A stretch of DNA of 64,000 nt from Brachycybe producta (taxonomy: Eukaryota; Arthropoda; Diplopoda; Playtdesmida; Andrognathidae), in contig JAUPFP010000019.1 of NCBI GenBank assembly GCA_036925085.1, positions 1,245,001 to 1,309,000 on the forward strand. The letters run 5' to 3'. Of this stretch, positions 54,426 to 64,000 are shown piece by piece. Within the stretch, counting starts at the first letter, position 1. Every line of letters begins with the position of its first letter. Below the pieces are notes generated by a model, which was not told the origin of the DNA, did not search any database, and was given only the letters and a program-made list of their open reading frames with translations. The position numbers were made by a program, and so were the translations under genes.

Positions 54426-56169
54426 ATCGCGGAAGAGACTTGTGGCTACACACACCACGTGTCGACCGCGCGATTCTGTGTCCTGTCCTTAGAGACACGT
54501 GGGAACGAACTTTTGTCTGCTGACCGCTTAGCACTCGGAAACGTGGACAACCGTTTGGACACACGTGTTTCCGTCCGTGTTTTTGTATTTTATGTTTCCA
54601 TTACAATCACCCACTGTTATCTTCACTCTTCTTTAATTTTCAAAGTGAAACCCACACCATGTGGGCGACACTTTAAACAAATTCTTTTTACTCTCCGAGA
54701 GGAGTTTGCAGTCTCATTAAGAGATAAGCAAACAAATCTCATCTACTAATCTATTCACCTATTAATAGGCTTTTAGAGGACGTGTGTGTCTTTTAAAATG
54801 TCCTATTATCTTCACTCTTCATCTTTAATTTTCAAGCAAGATTCTCCCTAACTCTATTTCATTGTTAGGGGGCTTACAAGCTTAGAACACACTTTTCCTA
54901 GCCACGTGGGACTTTCTTGTCCCCCCTTTTCTTTGTTCTTTGTTTTTACACTTGTGTTTCCCTTGGGACCCTCTAAGTCCCAAGTCATGTTCTTCAGTTT
55001 CTTCATCATCATCACCTCAATGCATCATCACATGAACTTTCTCCATTGGACAGCACTGAAGCCCGGCCGCCATCTTGGATCGACCGGACACTCTTCAAAA
55101 AGCGCCAACGGAGCGGTTTTTCGCTCCATGTGACTCATTGTTGTACCTTCTCTCATCTTTTTGTGTCCTCTTCTCTTCTCTTCTCTTCCAGAGGGTTGCA
55201 CTCACGCGCCCCCTGGCGGAGTTCCTCTTGTTAGAGAAAACTTCTCTTTTCTTTGAATTTTCTCTCTTTTTGTGTCTTTCTCCTGGCCACCATAAAAACG
55301 TGCCCCGGAGGAACTTTTCAATCATCAATTTTTGGACATTGCAATAAACTGACCGGAAGTGGCCACCACAGCGCCACCTACGGACTTCTTCATTCTACTC
55401 AACATAGTCCCTCACTGGGCACTGACTCTGTCTTTTTCATCCAGAGCCATCCAGCAGTGAGGACTCAAAATTTCTACAGTCTGAACATTTCTTCTGGTTC
55501 ACCAAGCATTTAGCTTGTTGAACACACTTCAATTTCTACACTGTTTTACTTTTTTTAATAAAACTAAATTAAAACTTTTGATGTGCGGGCACCGCACCTA
55601 AGTTTTAAACTTTCCAAGTAAAACAGCTTTCTTCTCTTGCTTTCAGGAAAGTTCAGCCATCTTGAACTTCTCCTTTGTTTGTTCACTTAAAAAGTTCAGC
55701 CATCTTGAACTTTTTGTTCTTTGTGTGTTCTTCACACACACATTCTTAATTCTAGTTTCCAAGTAAAACTAAAAGTGCGGGCACCGCGCTCTAGCTTTAC
55801 TCTTCGTATTGCTTGCCTCTTCTTCAGGCAGTTGCAATACACTTTCATTTTTAATTCACTTTCCGCAGTGCAATTTCGATTGGGTGGTGTACCACGCTCG
55901 CAATTGCATTGTACATCTGTTGTTTCTTCATTGAGACTTTTGGGGATTCTTATAACCTCCACGTGGTTACCAAATACCACGTGTGGAGAGAGATCTTACC
56001 AAAGTTGATATTCAATAAAGAATTTACAAACACACTGTACCAGTTGGGATCGTCACACCCAACTGAAGGACAACGCCAACACCAACACAGCCACTTAAAC
56101 AACGATACCATCTTTATTAAACGTAGGTAAACTATCGTTACTCAGTGTATAAGGGTACGATAGTATCGG

Positions 56170-59100
56170 TTGCCGACAAAAAGACTGCGATCTACAGCGA
56201 GATCAACGGCCAAACCTACAAAACACCGACTTACATTGATCACTACGTGTTGCACAAGCCTTAACACAATGGATGCTCACCCACGACTAACTGGGACCGC
56301 CCGGAGGGCTCTTCTGCACTCCAGGGGAAGCATATATCCATCAGCATTGTGGAGGGCCTATGCAACATCACAGACATACGATACACAATACGCCGCATCA
56401 TCACGTGTGGCTGTCCCACTCGGACCCACCAAGGATCCAGTTATTCAACCTGGGACCTGGTGGGTGCCACGAAGTGGCGGCACCCAAAGTAATGATGTGC
56501 ATCAACAGTCTACACGGCGCACGGCTCGGTCCACAAACAATAGTACATTTCGACGCCTAATGTCGTCCACATGTTACTCCAGATATCAACAGGAGCGACC
56601 TCCGCTACTACCAGATCCACTTCCCACACAGTCGTGTGATGGTTGCAAACTCAACACCATCATGCATCAACTTAATGAACTAAAAATACAGATCACTCAC
56701 ATGATGATTATTCATAATGACACCCAACCGCCGCCTGCGCCACCACTACCGACTACATGTACTACAACACCACAATATCGCCAATATCGTAGCGAATCAG
56801 ACAACTCTCCGCCGTACGCTGTCGGGCACCGAGAGCCGTACGAGCCCTGCTACGATTCATACTACAGACGACATGTACCAGGTCCATATACGATACCTGA
56901 AGAGCGCGCGTACTATGTACCGCGCTATACAAACTATGAGCGTACAGAACATCAGTACGCGCACCCGACCTACGATTTCACAAGGGAGGCCTCCGATACG
57001 GACCACCGTAGTGTGGTCATAGTACCGGACATGCCTCCTGAGACAACCAATTATGACAGAGCACCGGCCGGCATGCCAATAATGATGGTCAACTACATCC
57101 CGGAGTTAACTTGGGGAATGGATGACCTAACTACCTGGCATGGTACCCTTGAGGTCATTAACCTCGCCACCGCCGCCCTGGGTTGCACCGCCAATGAGGT
57201 GGTCGCCATCTTGGCTCCAGGTGGTGGGACTTCACTCCAAGGGCGCCCTTGTTGCCGCCGGATGCTGAAAGACCTATATAGACAACTGAAGAATACTTGC
57301 ATGCCTCAAGAGATCGGAGATCATAGTGTCAGTGATGACAGTCCGAAAATCACTGTCACTATCAATGGCAAAGAGGTCCGCATGCTCGTAGACACCGGAG
57401 CTCATGGTAGCGTAATATCCAAGGCACTTGCAAAGCAGCTCCAACTCAACATCAAGCCTATGGCTCATCCGCCAAGGATTGAGGGAGTTGGAGGAAATAC
57501 CATCGCCGTGGCAGGGCAAGTCTCCGCTACTGTGGAAATTGCCAAACAATCTGCCACGGGCCGCCTGCTGGTTATCACTGGCCCACCCGACGCCATCTTA
57601 GGCCGAGACCTGGGTAGGGCACTGAAGCTCCTTGTGTCTATGCAGACCAATAAAGTCTACTTAGAAGACGACCTTTTTGAATCAGCACTCCGAAGGCAGA
57701 GTATTCAGGCGTACGTCAAGAGTGCTCTGGAAGAAATCACGCCAGCCACTCTTGGGGAGTCGGATACCGCTCCCATTGAAGTCAAGCTTATGCAGCAACC
57801 GGACGAATACCTAGTAGTCAAAGGGCTAACGCAGCTCACTGGCCATGGGACAACGCTAGTGGAGGTAGAGGCATCTGGGATCCTCACAGATCAGGATCTT
57901 TTCGTGGTCTCTCCTGACGAGAAGCTACGCGCCTCGAGGGGGGTCTGGGTGGCCCCCGGCATTATGCAAGGCCGTAACAGCAACAGCTTCCTAGTCAAGG
58001 TCCTGAACACCACTATGGGGCCATTGACCCTGGCCTCCGGCGAAGTGATAGCCCATGTACAAAAAGACTACTGCTTCGAAACGGTTGAAGTAAAGACCAC
58101 TTCAAACGCTGACCCGATCATGACAAAAGAGTCAGGCGCTAAATTCGATAAAGCAATGCAACTCGGGCCTCGATTACGTAATGGCCAGAGGCACATTCTA
58201 ATGGATCTTTTGAGATCCTATCGAGATGTCTTCGCGCTAGAAACGTCGGAACTTGGATGTACCAACCTCACGGAACATCAAATCGATACTGGCGATCATG
58301 CACCCGTGCGGGAACCCCTCCGAAGGAGTGGCCCCGAGCAGCGGGAGATCATCCGGAAGACAGTTGAGGAGATGCTCAAATCCGGAGTAGCCAGCGAATC
58401 CAAGTCTCCTTATGCTTCAGCAGTAGTCCTGGTGAAGAAGAAGGATGGACAATGGCGTTTCTGCGTTGACTATAGACGCCTGAACGATATCACCAAACCA
58501 GACAATTACCCACTACCCCGAATCGATGATGCTTTAGACTCGCTTCGTGGGTCGAGAATCTTCGCGACCCTCGACATGATCTCCGGCTATTGGCAATTTG
58601 AGGTCGCCAAAGAGGATAGGGAGAAGACCGCGTTCATCACACCCGGTGGGCTGTTCGAATTCAATCGGATGCCCTTTGGTCTGCGTAACGCTCCTGCTAC
58701 CATGCAGCGTGCCCTGGATATCCTTTTGGCTGGCCACAAATGGGAGACTTGTCTAGTCTACCTAGACGACATCATCGTATTCGGCGCGACTTTTGAACAG
58801 TTTATGGAAAGGTTGGACTGCGTCCTAGGACTCCTAAGAGAGGCGGGGTTGAAGCTTCACCCCGAAAAGAGCTTCTTCGGCTACGACGAAGTCCTCTACC
58901 TGGGACACATCATCTCCAAAGAAGGAGTGCGTCCAGACCCGAGGAAAGTGGTTGCCATCTCCGACTTAGCGGCGCCTACTAATGTCAAGGAGGTGAAGCG
59001 ATTTCTGGGCATGGCCGGTTTCTACCGGCGATTTATTGTTAACTTTGCCCACATCGCTAAACCACTCACGGATATGACCAAAAAGGGGCTGCCCTTTTTA

Positions 59101-60957
59101 TGGACGATCGACAGAGAAGCAGCATTCACTCTGTTAAAGACTAAACTTGTCACCGCGCCAATATTGGCCATTTACGACCCAGATGCCGAAATCAAAATGC
59201 ACACCGACGCCTCTGCTTACGGCATCGGAGCTATCCTCTACCAACAGTCACCATCTAAGGAACTGCAGATCCTGGGTGGTGTCTCTCGAGTGCTCCGAGA
59301 CGCCGAATTAAACTATTCAACAACAGATAAAGAGTGCCTCGCAGTGGTGTACGGCATCGTCAAGTTTAGACCTTATCTCTTTAACAAAGCCTTTGTCATC
59401 GTCACCGACCATCATGCACTGTGCTACTTAAAAACCGCACAGCGACTCCAAGGACGCCTGGGCCGCTGGCAGCTACTGCTCCAGGAATACGACTACACCG
59501 TAGTCTACAAAGCCGGCATCACTCACGTGGATGCAGATTGTATTTCACGGAGTCCGGTGGACGTTCCTGAGGACTGGAAGCTGCAGGCTACCCCAGATGA
59601 CCTCGACGACAGCGTGGTTTACGCAGTCACCTTGCGTTGGGATTGGTCGGTTGAACAAACAAGAGACCCGAACGTGACACAGATTAAGACCGAACTTCGC
59701 AACAATCCAAGTACCGAACTTCACCATACCTATGTCATTATAGACGAGGTTTTGTGTGCCCTTGTTTACCAGGGCAGCATAACACCCAAGCTCGTGACGG
59801 TGGTACCCAAACATCTGGTACCCGAAGTTCTGAGACTTTTACACGATAGTCCTGAAGCCGGACATTTCGGCCAGGATAAGACATTAGAAAAGGTGTGCCA
59901 ACGGTTCTTTTGGCCAACCTGGAAGCAGGATACCATCGAGTATGTGCGCACGTGCGAGATATGCCAAAAGTGCAAGACACCACAGTCCAAGCTGCCCGGG
60001 TTCCTCCATGAAATGGAAATTGGAGACCCAGGTGAATGCTGGGGAATCGATTACATCGGTCCCCTGCCAAAATCACTGGGTGGTGTCAAGCACATCATCC
60101 TGGCAGTGGATTACGCCACCAGATTCTGTTTCGCACGAGCTGTGCACAGCCAGTCGGCCAAAACAACTAAGAATTTCCTCCAAGATACGATCGTGTATCT
60201 TATCGGGATGCCCAGGAGGATAATCACCGACCGGGGAACACCTTTTACAGCTAAAGACACACAAGCGCTGTGTGACGAGCTGGGAATAAAGCACGCCACC
60301 ACGACAGCGTACTTTCCGCAAGGAGACGGTCTTGCGGAAAGAACCAACAAAACTATAATGCAGACCGTCAAGAGACTCCTGACGCCTGAAAAAGGACAGC
60401 GGGATTGGTATTTCCATCTCCAAGCCGCCACCTTCGCTTACAACACCGCGACCCATACGTCGACGAAGTTCTCGCCATACCGCTTAATGTTTGGAAGAGA
60501 GGCCCGACTACGAATCGACAATCGGGCACCTCTCCTACCGAAGGTTATGGATTCAAACCCTGCAGCACCTTCTGTGGTTGCCACGGAAGAGGTCGAAATC
60601 GCAAGGGCCAACCTGCACGAGGCCCATTTGCGACAGAAGAAGTACTATGACGCAAGACGAAAAACTCCACACACGTATAAAATCGGAGACCCAGTACTCG
60701 TTCGAGACCAACGCATCGTGCCTGATGAGACCAAGAAACTACGTTACTCGTACAGGGATGGTTACACGGTAACCAAAATCATCAGCGACACGGTGCTCGA
60801 GCTGGAGCACGAAGATACGTTTGGAAGATTGATTCGAGACACGGTGAACATTGTACATATCAAGCCAAAACAACTGAGGACAGTTGTTCAAGGGTTGGAG
60901 GGGGAAGACAAATCCAGCTCCCCACAACAAGAGGAACCTACCTCCTCACCACAATAA
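56170..60957 (+). CDS. Gypsy polyprotein (protease-RT-RNase H-integrase)
   Basis: An open frame of about 1595 codons; the first ATG is at 56269. Roughly the first 370 residues are Pro/Tyr/Arg-rich without a CCHC knuckle or a recognisable capsid. Then come an aspartic protease (MLVDTGAHGSVIS, residue ~400), reverse transcriptase (SPYASAVVLVKKKDGQWRF, FATLDMISGYWQF, YLDDIIVFG, ~750-870), RNase H (HTDASAYGIGAIL, TTDKECLAVVYGI), the integrase zinc-binding region (HDSPEAGHFG, CEICQKCK) and core (WGIDYIGPLP, ITDRGTPFTA, FPQGDGLAERTN), and a C-terminal GPY/F-like part (YRDGYTVTKI). Catalytic motifs are all present. Confidence 0.95.
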   Translation: MPTKRLRSTARSTAKPTKHRLTLITTCCTSLNTMDAHPRLTGTARRALLHSRGSIYPSALWRAYATSQTYDTQYAASSRVAVPLGPTKDPVIQPGTWWVPRSGGTQSNDVHQQSTRRTARSTNNSTFRRLMSSTCYSRYQQERPPLLPDPLPTQSCDGCKLNTIMHQLNELKIQITHMMIIHNDTQPPPAPPLPTTCTTTPQYRQYRSESDNSPPYAVGHREPYEPCYDSYYRRHVPGPYTIPEERAYYVPRYTNYERTEHQYAHPTYDFTREASDTDHRSVVIVPDMPPETTNYDRAPAGMPIMMVNYIPELTWGMDDLTTWHGTLEVINLATAALGCTANEVVAILAPGGGTSLQGRPCCRRMLKDLYRQLKNTCMPQEIGDHSVSDDSPKITVTINGKEVRMLVDTGAHGSVISKALAKQLQLNIKPMAHPPRIEGVGGNTIAVAGQVSATVEIAKQSATGRLLVITGPPDAILGRDLGRALKLLVSMQTNKVYLEDDLFESALRRQSIQAYVKSALEEITPATLGESDTAPIEVKLMQQPDEYLVVKGLTQLTGHGTTLVEVEASGILTDQDLFVVSPDEKLRASRGVWVAPGIMQGRNSNSFLVKVLNTTMGPLTLASGEVIAHVQKDYCFETVEVKTTSNADPIMTKESGAKFDKAMQLGPRLRNGQRHILMDLLRSYRDVFALETSELGCTNLTEHQIDTGDHAPVREPLRRSGPEQREIIRKTVEEMLKSGVASESKSPYASAVVLVKKKDGQWRFCVDYRRLNDITKPDNYPLPRIDDALDSLRGSRIFATLDMISGYWQFEVAKEDREKTAFITPGGLFEFNRMPFGLRNAPATMQRALDILLAGHKWETCLVYLDDIIVFGATFEQFMERLDCVLGLLREAGLKLHPEKSFFGYDEVLYLGHIISKEGVRPDPRKVVAISDLAAPTNVKEVKRFLGMAGFYRRFIVNFAHIAKPLTDMTKKGLPFLWTIDREAAFTLLKTKLVTAPILAIYDPDAEIKMHTDASAYGIGAILYQQSPSKELQILGGVSRVLRDAELNYSTTDKECLAVVYGIVKFRPYLFNKAFVIVTDHHALCYLKTAQRLQGRLGRWQLLLQEYDYTVVYKAGITHVDADCISRSPVDVPEDWKLQATPDDLDDSVVYAVTLRWDWSVEQTRDPNVTQIKTELRNNPSTELHHTYVIIDEVLCALVYQGSITPKLVTVVPKHLVPEVLRLLHDSPEAGHFGQDKTLEKVCQRFFWPTWKQDTIEYVRTCEICQKCKTPQSKLPGFLHEMEIGDPGECWGIDYIGPLPKSLGGVKHIILAVDYATRFCFARAVHSQSAKTTKNFLQDTIVYLIGMPRRIITDRGTPFTAKDTQALCDELGIKHATTTAYFPQGDGLAERTNKTIMQTVKRLLTPEKGQRDWYFHLQAATFAYNTATHTSTKFSPYRLMFGREARLRIDNRAPLLPKVMDSNPAAPSVVATEEVEIARANLHEAHLRQKKYYDARRKTPHTYKIGDPVLVRDQRIVPDETKKLRYSYRDGYTVTKIISDTVLELEHEDTFGRLIRDTVNIVHIKPKQLRTVVQGLEGEDKSSSPQQEEPTSSPQ

Positions 60958-61282
60958 ACCAATAACCCTATCAACAACCCACACAACCTAAATTTTTTCT
61001 TTCGGTTGTTTATATCATCACATTGGTCACTTGCTGACACACACCAATATAAACAAACAACAACGTGTGTGACCACAAACATTCACACACCCCTGCTCAC
61101 ATTTCACCACTCGAATCTGATTCCAATGGGGAAACTTTCGTACACTGCGTTTGGGGACCAGGTCGTCTGACAACAATAACAAACAATAGTGGAAGAACGG
61201 CGTTTAATACTCAGAAACCGACACCCCGCGAGCCTCCAATAACAAAAAAATTGGGTGGCTTATTGGAGTTCCAGCCAGCTTC

Positions 61283-62305
61283 GTGGAATTATACGATTTC
61301 CATGGGACCCTGGAATTTCACACCTCGATGGGGAAGTCGGGAAACACACAAGTATATAGCCAACGCCAGGCTGGTCACCAGCACTTCGGAAACAATTCTG
61401 GAAGAACAAGGATGTCACAGTGCAACGAAACAACGGGAAGCCAGGACGATGCCATCCCTGACCCATCTACTAGGATGGACTCGGATGACACGACAACGCA
61501 GCAACTCGGCATCGAGGAAGTCGGGGACGACACAGCGCGCGCCATCGACCTAACGACGTCAACTGCCTCGTCTCGCCGTATCGCCGCAGCCTCAGCAACC
61601 CCCGTACTAACTTTGCCGCAAGTGACACAACCTTTTCGCATACCAACAGTCACTACCAGGAGACTACCGGTATATCGACCGCTTCGTCAGGAAGCACGAT
61701 GTGAAAGACTGCTAAATAATTGCTGGGCACTCTGGCAACGACAGGTGCGGCCCGCGAACACCTATTACATCGGTCACTATGACCTGATGGAGGGATTTCC
61801 GCGCCTCTACATACCGGAGGAAGGGCGCTACGTTGTAGGAATGTCATACTACCTGCAACTCTCTATGGCCGTCTTAACTCCGTCCACCCGGTACATCGAA
61901 ATATACCAGTTTGCCGAGCAGCCCATCACTCCAGCGTTGGGCGCCCTTCAGCAGGCTTTCTTTAACAGTCTCCTGGGAGTCCCACTTAACGGAGCATACA
62001 GCATTGCCCGAATGATCGTTTGGAGGACCCGCGCCACTTACCAGGCCGCCATCCTGTGGGACGCCGTTTACGGTGTCCTCACCGGGCAACCACCGGCCCG
62101 ACTGATCACCGCCGACGCCACCGTCCACCGAAGTTTCATGGAAAGTCTCCGGGGCTTCGACAACGGATGGATCGTCGCCGCCTGGGAATCCTATCATCCC
62201 TGGCTGCGGAGCCACCTCCTCCACTCACCGTCAGACCCCCTACAAGCACTTCACGGATATGTTTCTGCATGTACATGTGCATGCAATCAACCGACGTGGG
62301 TATAG
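61283..62305 (+). CDS. Extra 3' ORF of the young Gypsy element
   Basis: 340 codons between the polyprotein and the 3' LTR; an internal ATG at 61412 (MSQCNETTGSQDDA) may be the real start. The first ~100 residues are acidic and Ser/Thr-rich. The rest (YYIGHYDLMEGFPRLYIPEE, YYLQLSMAVLTPSTRYIEIY, PALGALQQAFFNSLLGVPLN) looks like a folded, helix-rich, soluble domain. There is no signal peptide or membrane anchor, so it does not look like a typical envelope protein. A capsid-like or accessory role is possible but unproven. Confidence 0.75.
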   Translation: MELYDFHGTLEFHTSMGKSGNTQVYSQRQAGHQHFGNNSGRTRMSQCNETTGSQDDAIPDPSTRMDSDDTTTQQLGIEEVGDDTARAIDLTTSTASSRRIAAASATPVLTLPQVTQPFRIPTVTTRRLPVYRPLRQEARCERLLNNCWALWQRQVRPANTYYIGHYDLMEGFPRLYIPEEGRYVVGMSYYLQLSMAVLTPSTRYIEIYQFAEQPITPALGALQQAFFNSLLGVPLNGAYSIARMIVWRTRATYQAAILWDAVYGVLTGQPPARLITADATVHRSFMESLRGFDNGWIVAAWESYHPWLRSHLLHSPSDPLQALHGYVSACTCACNQPTWV

Positions 62306-62644
62306 ATTAGAAAACCGTGTGGTCACCGCCCATCGGGGTGGTGAGCTCGAAAAAAAATAAAAAAAAAAAAGAAAAGAATTCTGTTATAACTGCTTTATGT
62401 ATAAATAAGTATTTCTTGTAAATTTCCATAGGAACTCGCCACCCAGCGAGTATTAATTGTGTTGCCTTTTATTTTCAGAATTTGCATTTTCAAAGGGCGC
62501 TGACACTTCGGTGCCAGTGCCTTTCCATAACCACCTCTGTACACGGTAAGTCCTCAGCCACCCATGTCTCCCCGCTGCGTAACTTGAAAACCTTCCACCC
62601 TTGGCTGGAGTACGAGGACGTACTCCAAGCAAAGTTGGAGGGTA

Positions 62645-63332
62645 TGTAACACCCTGTAAATCGTGATCCCGCCAAAACCATAGCCTGGGGGGTAAACAAC
62701 TCTCAACCGTCCCTCCCTCCTCTCTGACTCACCTTTCTGACTCATGCACAAGCGGCGGATTGATACATAAAGGACCATGGTCACTTGGACCTGGTTACAC
62801 CTCGCAGGTGTACACAGGTCCAAGGTATAAAAGGACCATGTTCCTCTTTGTTCAGTAGTTCTTTCCTTTGCCTGTTTTTGAGATACATTCCAAATCATGG
62901 GCCTGAGGATTCACAGTTAGTATATTACTATTCACCCTTGTATCTGTACTTCTTACAAGGAATGAATAAAAGTGTTGTAACAAGAAGTAGCGTTGTCTCT
63001 ATGTCTTTATGTTAATAACTTCTCTTCAGAGGCCGGAGGTTTCATAGGGCAGGAGCTATACGATTCTCAGCAGCTACAACATCTTCTCTGGTCGGGATAC
63101 CGATGGAGAAGATGTATATCAGCATCAACCGGAAGAGAGAGAGATGGCCGCCACTCTCCTGCATCGATTTCACCCCCATGCAGAAGAGTGACTACAATCT
63201 ATCTCCATCCAGCTCTCTCTACAGCTCGGATCTTCTCTGTGCAGGTGTCATACTGCTCAGAGAAGAAACGAAAAGTAGAAAATGTCATCTAAAGGTTGGT
63301 AATAAAATATTGGTTGATGTCAAAAGCTCACA
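62645..63332 (+). repeat. 3' LTR of the young Gypsy element
   Basis: Same length (688 bp) and nearly the same sequence as 53262-53949, preceded by a purine-rich stretch (AAAGTTGGAGGGTA). Confidence 0.95.
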
Positions 63333-63699
63333 GAAGAGAATAACTTTCAAATTATTCCACTGTAAAATTTAGGTGACATAAAACGGTTTACCTCTGAGGT
63401 TCTCAAATACATGCAGATTACTATTACTATTTATATCTACAGCATTTGTCCCTGATTTCCACCAGTCAATTGGGGGACACTTCCTCAAGCATATCTTCCA
63501 AAAAAATAATGCATTAATGAAAGGACTACCACCGGACTTTATTTTATAAACATAGAGAAAAATGCTGGGAACTGTTTTATTTTTATTGTGTAATTTTAAT
63601 GTTTAAATAAATGTGAATTTTTTTAAAAAAAATCATTTGATTTAAATCATGCTTTAAATCATGATTTAAATCAATGTGATTTAAATCACTGCCACCCTG

Positions 63700-63944
63700 G
63701 TGATGAGCAAGGCAAAACGTTCCATTATGATATAAAAGCTATGGAGGAGCGATACCAAGGAAGGTGGGATACCCACATGATGGCAGACTACTGGTGGAGT
63801 GTTAAAAAACTGAATTTAAACACTCCAAAAAGGGCCTACATACAAAAACTTATCCATGATGGAAGAATGTGCCATCACCATGAAAAACATTGTAATCGTG
63901 TACTTTTTTATATGGAGATCAATCCAAATGGAGGTATGGCATAG
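63700..63944 (+). pseudogene. Transposon-associated Cys-rich protein, right part
   Basis: Continues from the hAT target site: DEQGKTFHYDIKAMEERYQG, then RWDTHMMADYWWSVKK, to a stop at 63944. The MEERYQGRWD-MMADYxW motif is the C-terminal signature of the family whose N-terminal motifs lie at 52457-52740. The text HLDTFPENLGYIS / DEQGKTFHYD is split exactly at the hAT duplication. Old and inactive. Confidence 0.65.
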
Positions 63945-64000
63945 TGTAAAAACTTGACGTGATGGGCAAAAACCAATGTGATATCTGAGTTCAGAACCCC

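Larger units (their letters stand above)
53262..63332 (+). mobile_element. Young Gypsy-class LTR element, about 10.07 kb
   Basis: Two 688-bp LTRs (53262-53949 and 62645-63332) differ at about two positions by eye, roughly 0.3 percent. The flanking duplication is GAAG (53258-53261 and 63333-63336). Internal order: primer-binding site, a 2.2-kb leader with a tandem repeat, one long polyprotein frame (protease, RT, RNase H, integrase), an extra 3' ORF, a purine-rich stretch TTGGAGGG before the 3' LTR. The domain order RT-RNase H-integrase is Ty3/Gypsy. It looks whole, with no obvious break in the long frame, and is a very recent insertion. Confidence 0.95.
52741..63699. mobile_element. hAT-type MITE, split by the young LTR element
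   Basis: Left half 52741-53261 starts CAGAGTGGCTGATTTTTTCG; right half 63337-63699 ends AAATCACTGCCACCCTG. The flanks GTGGTGAG (52733-52740) and GTGATGAG (63700-63707) match at 7 of 8 bases, the 8-bp duplication expected for hAT. The unit is about 884 bp once the LTR element is set aside and matches 34553-35255 in reverse orientation. No transposase. Confidence 0.85.

Noticed and set aside
54031-54564. Regular repeats resembling a CRISPR array or a repeat protein
   Set aside because: The units are direct tandem repeats without unique spacers, in an animal genome and inside an LTR element leader; the ORFs there follow the repeat period.
57093-60456. Minus-strand and alternate-frame ORFs inside the young polyprotein region
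   Set aside because: Shadow frames of the 1595-codon ORF; no domain or independent signal.
1-64000. tRNA, rRNA or other structured RNA genes
   Set aside because: I looked for tRNA A/B-box and clover-leaf patterns and for rRNA/snRNA words and saw none that I could support by eye; a tRNAscan or Infernal run would be decisive.

Overview
The window is nuclear DNA from an animal, most likely an invertebrate and possibly an arthropod. The evidence is long introns with GT-AG splice sites, a BTBD8-type gene, a zinc-finger/BESS gene, CR1-type LINE sequence with an SGNH-esterase ORF1, several Gypsy-class LTR families, hAT, pogo and TTAA-target non-autonomous elements, and long AT/CA-rich satellites. 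No species can be named from the sequence alone. The DNA is AT-rich and repeat-dense; host coding sequence is a small fraction of it.

Region 1 to 24.6 kb is one host gene on the minus strand, a BTBD8-like protein (two BTB/POZ domains). Five coding exons can be placed with matching splice phases: 24351-24505 (start codon), 14685-14882, 11081-12455, 3544-4091 and 1156-1423. Together they give 848 codons, and the gene continues beyond base 1. Its introns hold a 4.6 kb CR1 LINE nested in a palindromic MITE, a minus-strand Gypsy element (16353-21773, flanked by GTAT), a solo LTR, and many MITEs.

Region 24.6 to 36 kb is mobile-element debris: a solo LTR, foldback DNA, a MITE carrying a start codon and splice donor in each arm, a decayed DNA transposon, the 3' part of a second Gypsy lineage, and a hAT-type MITE beside a LINE tail.

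Region 36 to 42.2 kb holds two divergent host-like genes. On the minus strand is a two-exon zinc-finger/BESS gene (39036-39296 and 36022-36378) whose intron carries two LTR copies and a MITE. On the plus strand is a 445-codon intronless ORF (40631-41968) with a recognisable Nup98 GLEBS (Rae1-binding) segment fused to a C-terminal half I cannot assign. A 3 x 159 bp tandem repeat lies between them.

Region 42.2 to 52.2 kb contains solo LTRs, five MITE-type repeats, a 0.9 kb CA-rich minisatellite, and two small candidate exons of an unknown minus-strand gene (45234-45397 and 50625-50832).

Region 52.3 to 64 kb is a three-level nest. A remnant of a transposon-associated gene is interrupted by a hAT-type MITE (52741-63699, imperfect 8-bp duplication). 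That MITE is interrupted by a 10.07 kb Gypsy-class element (53262-63332, GAAG duplication) with two 688-bp LTRs that differ at about two positions, so it is very recent. It carries a tandem repeat in its leader, one long polyprotein frame, and an extra 3' ORF of unknown function.
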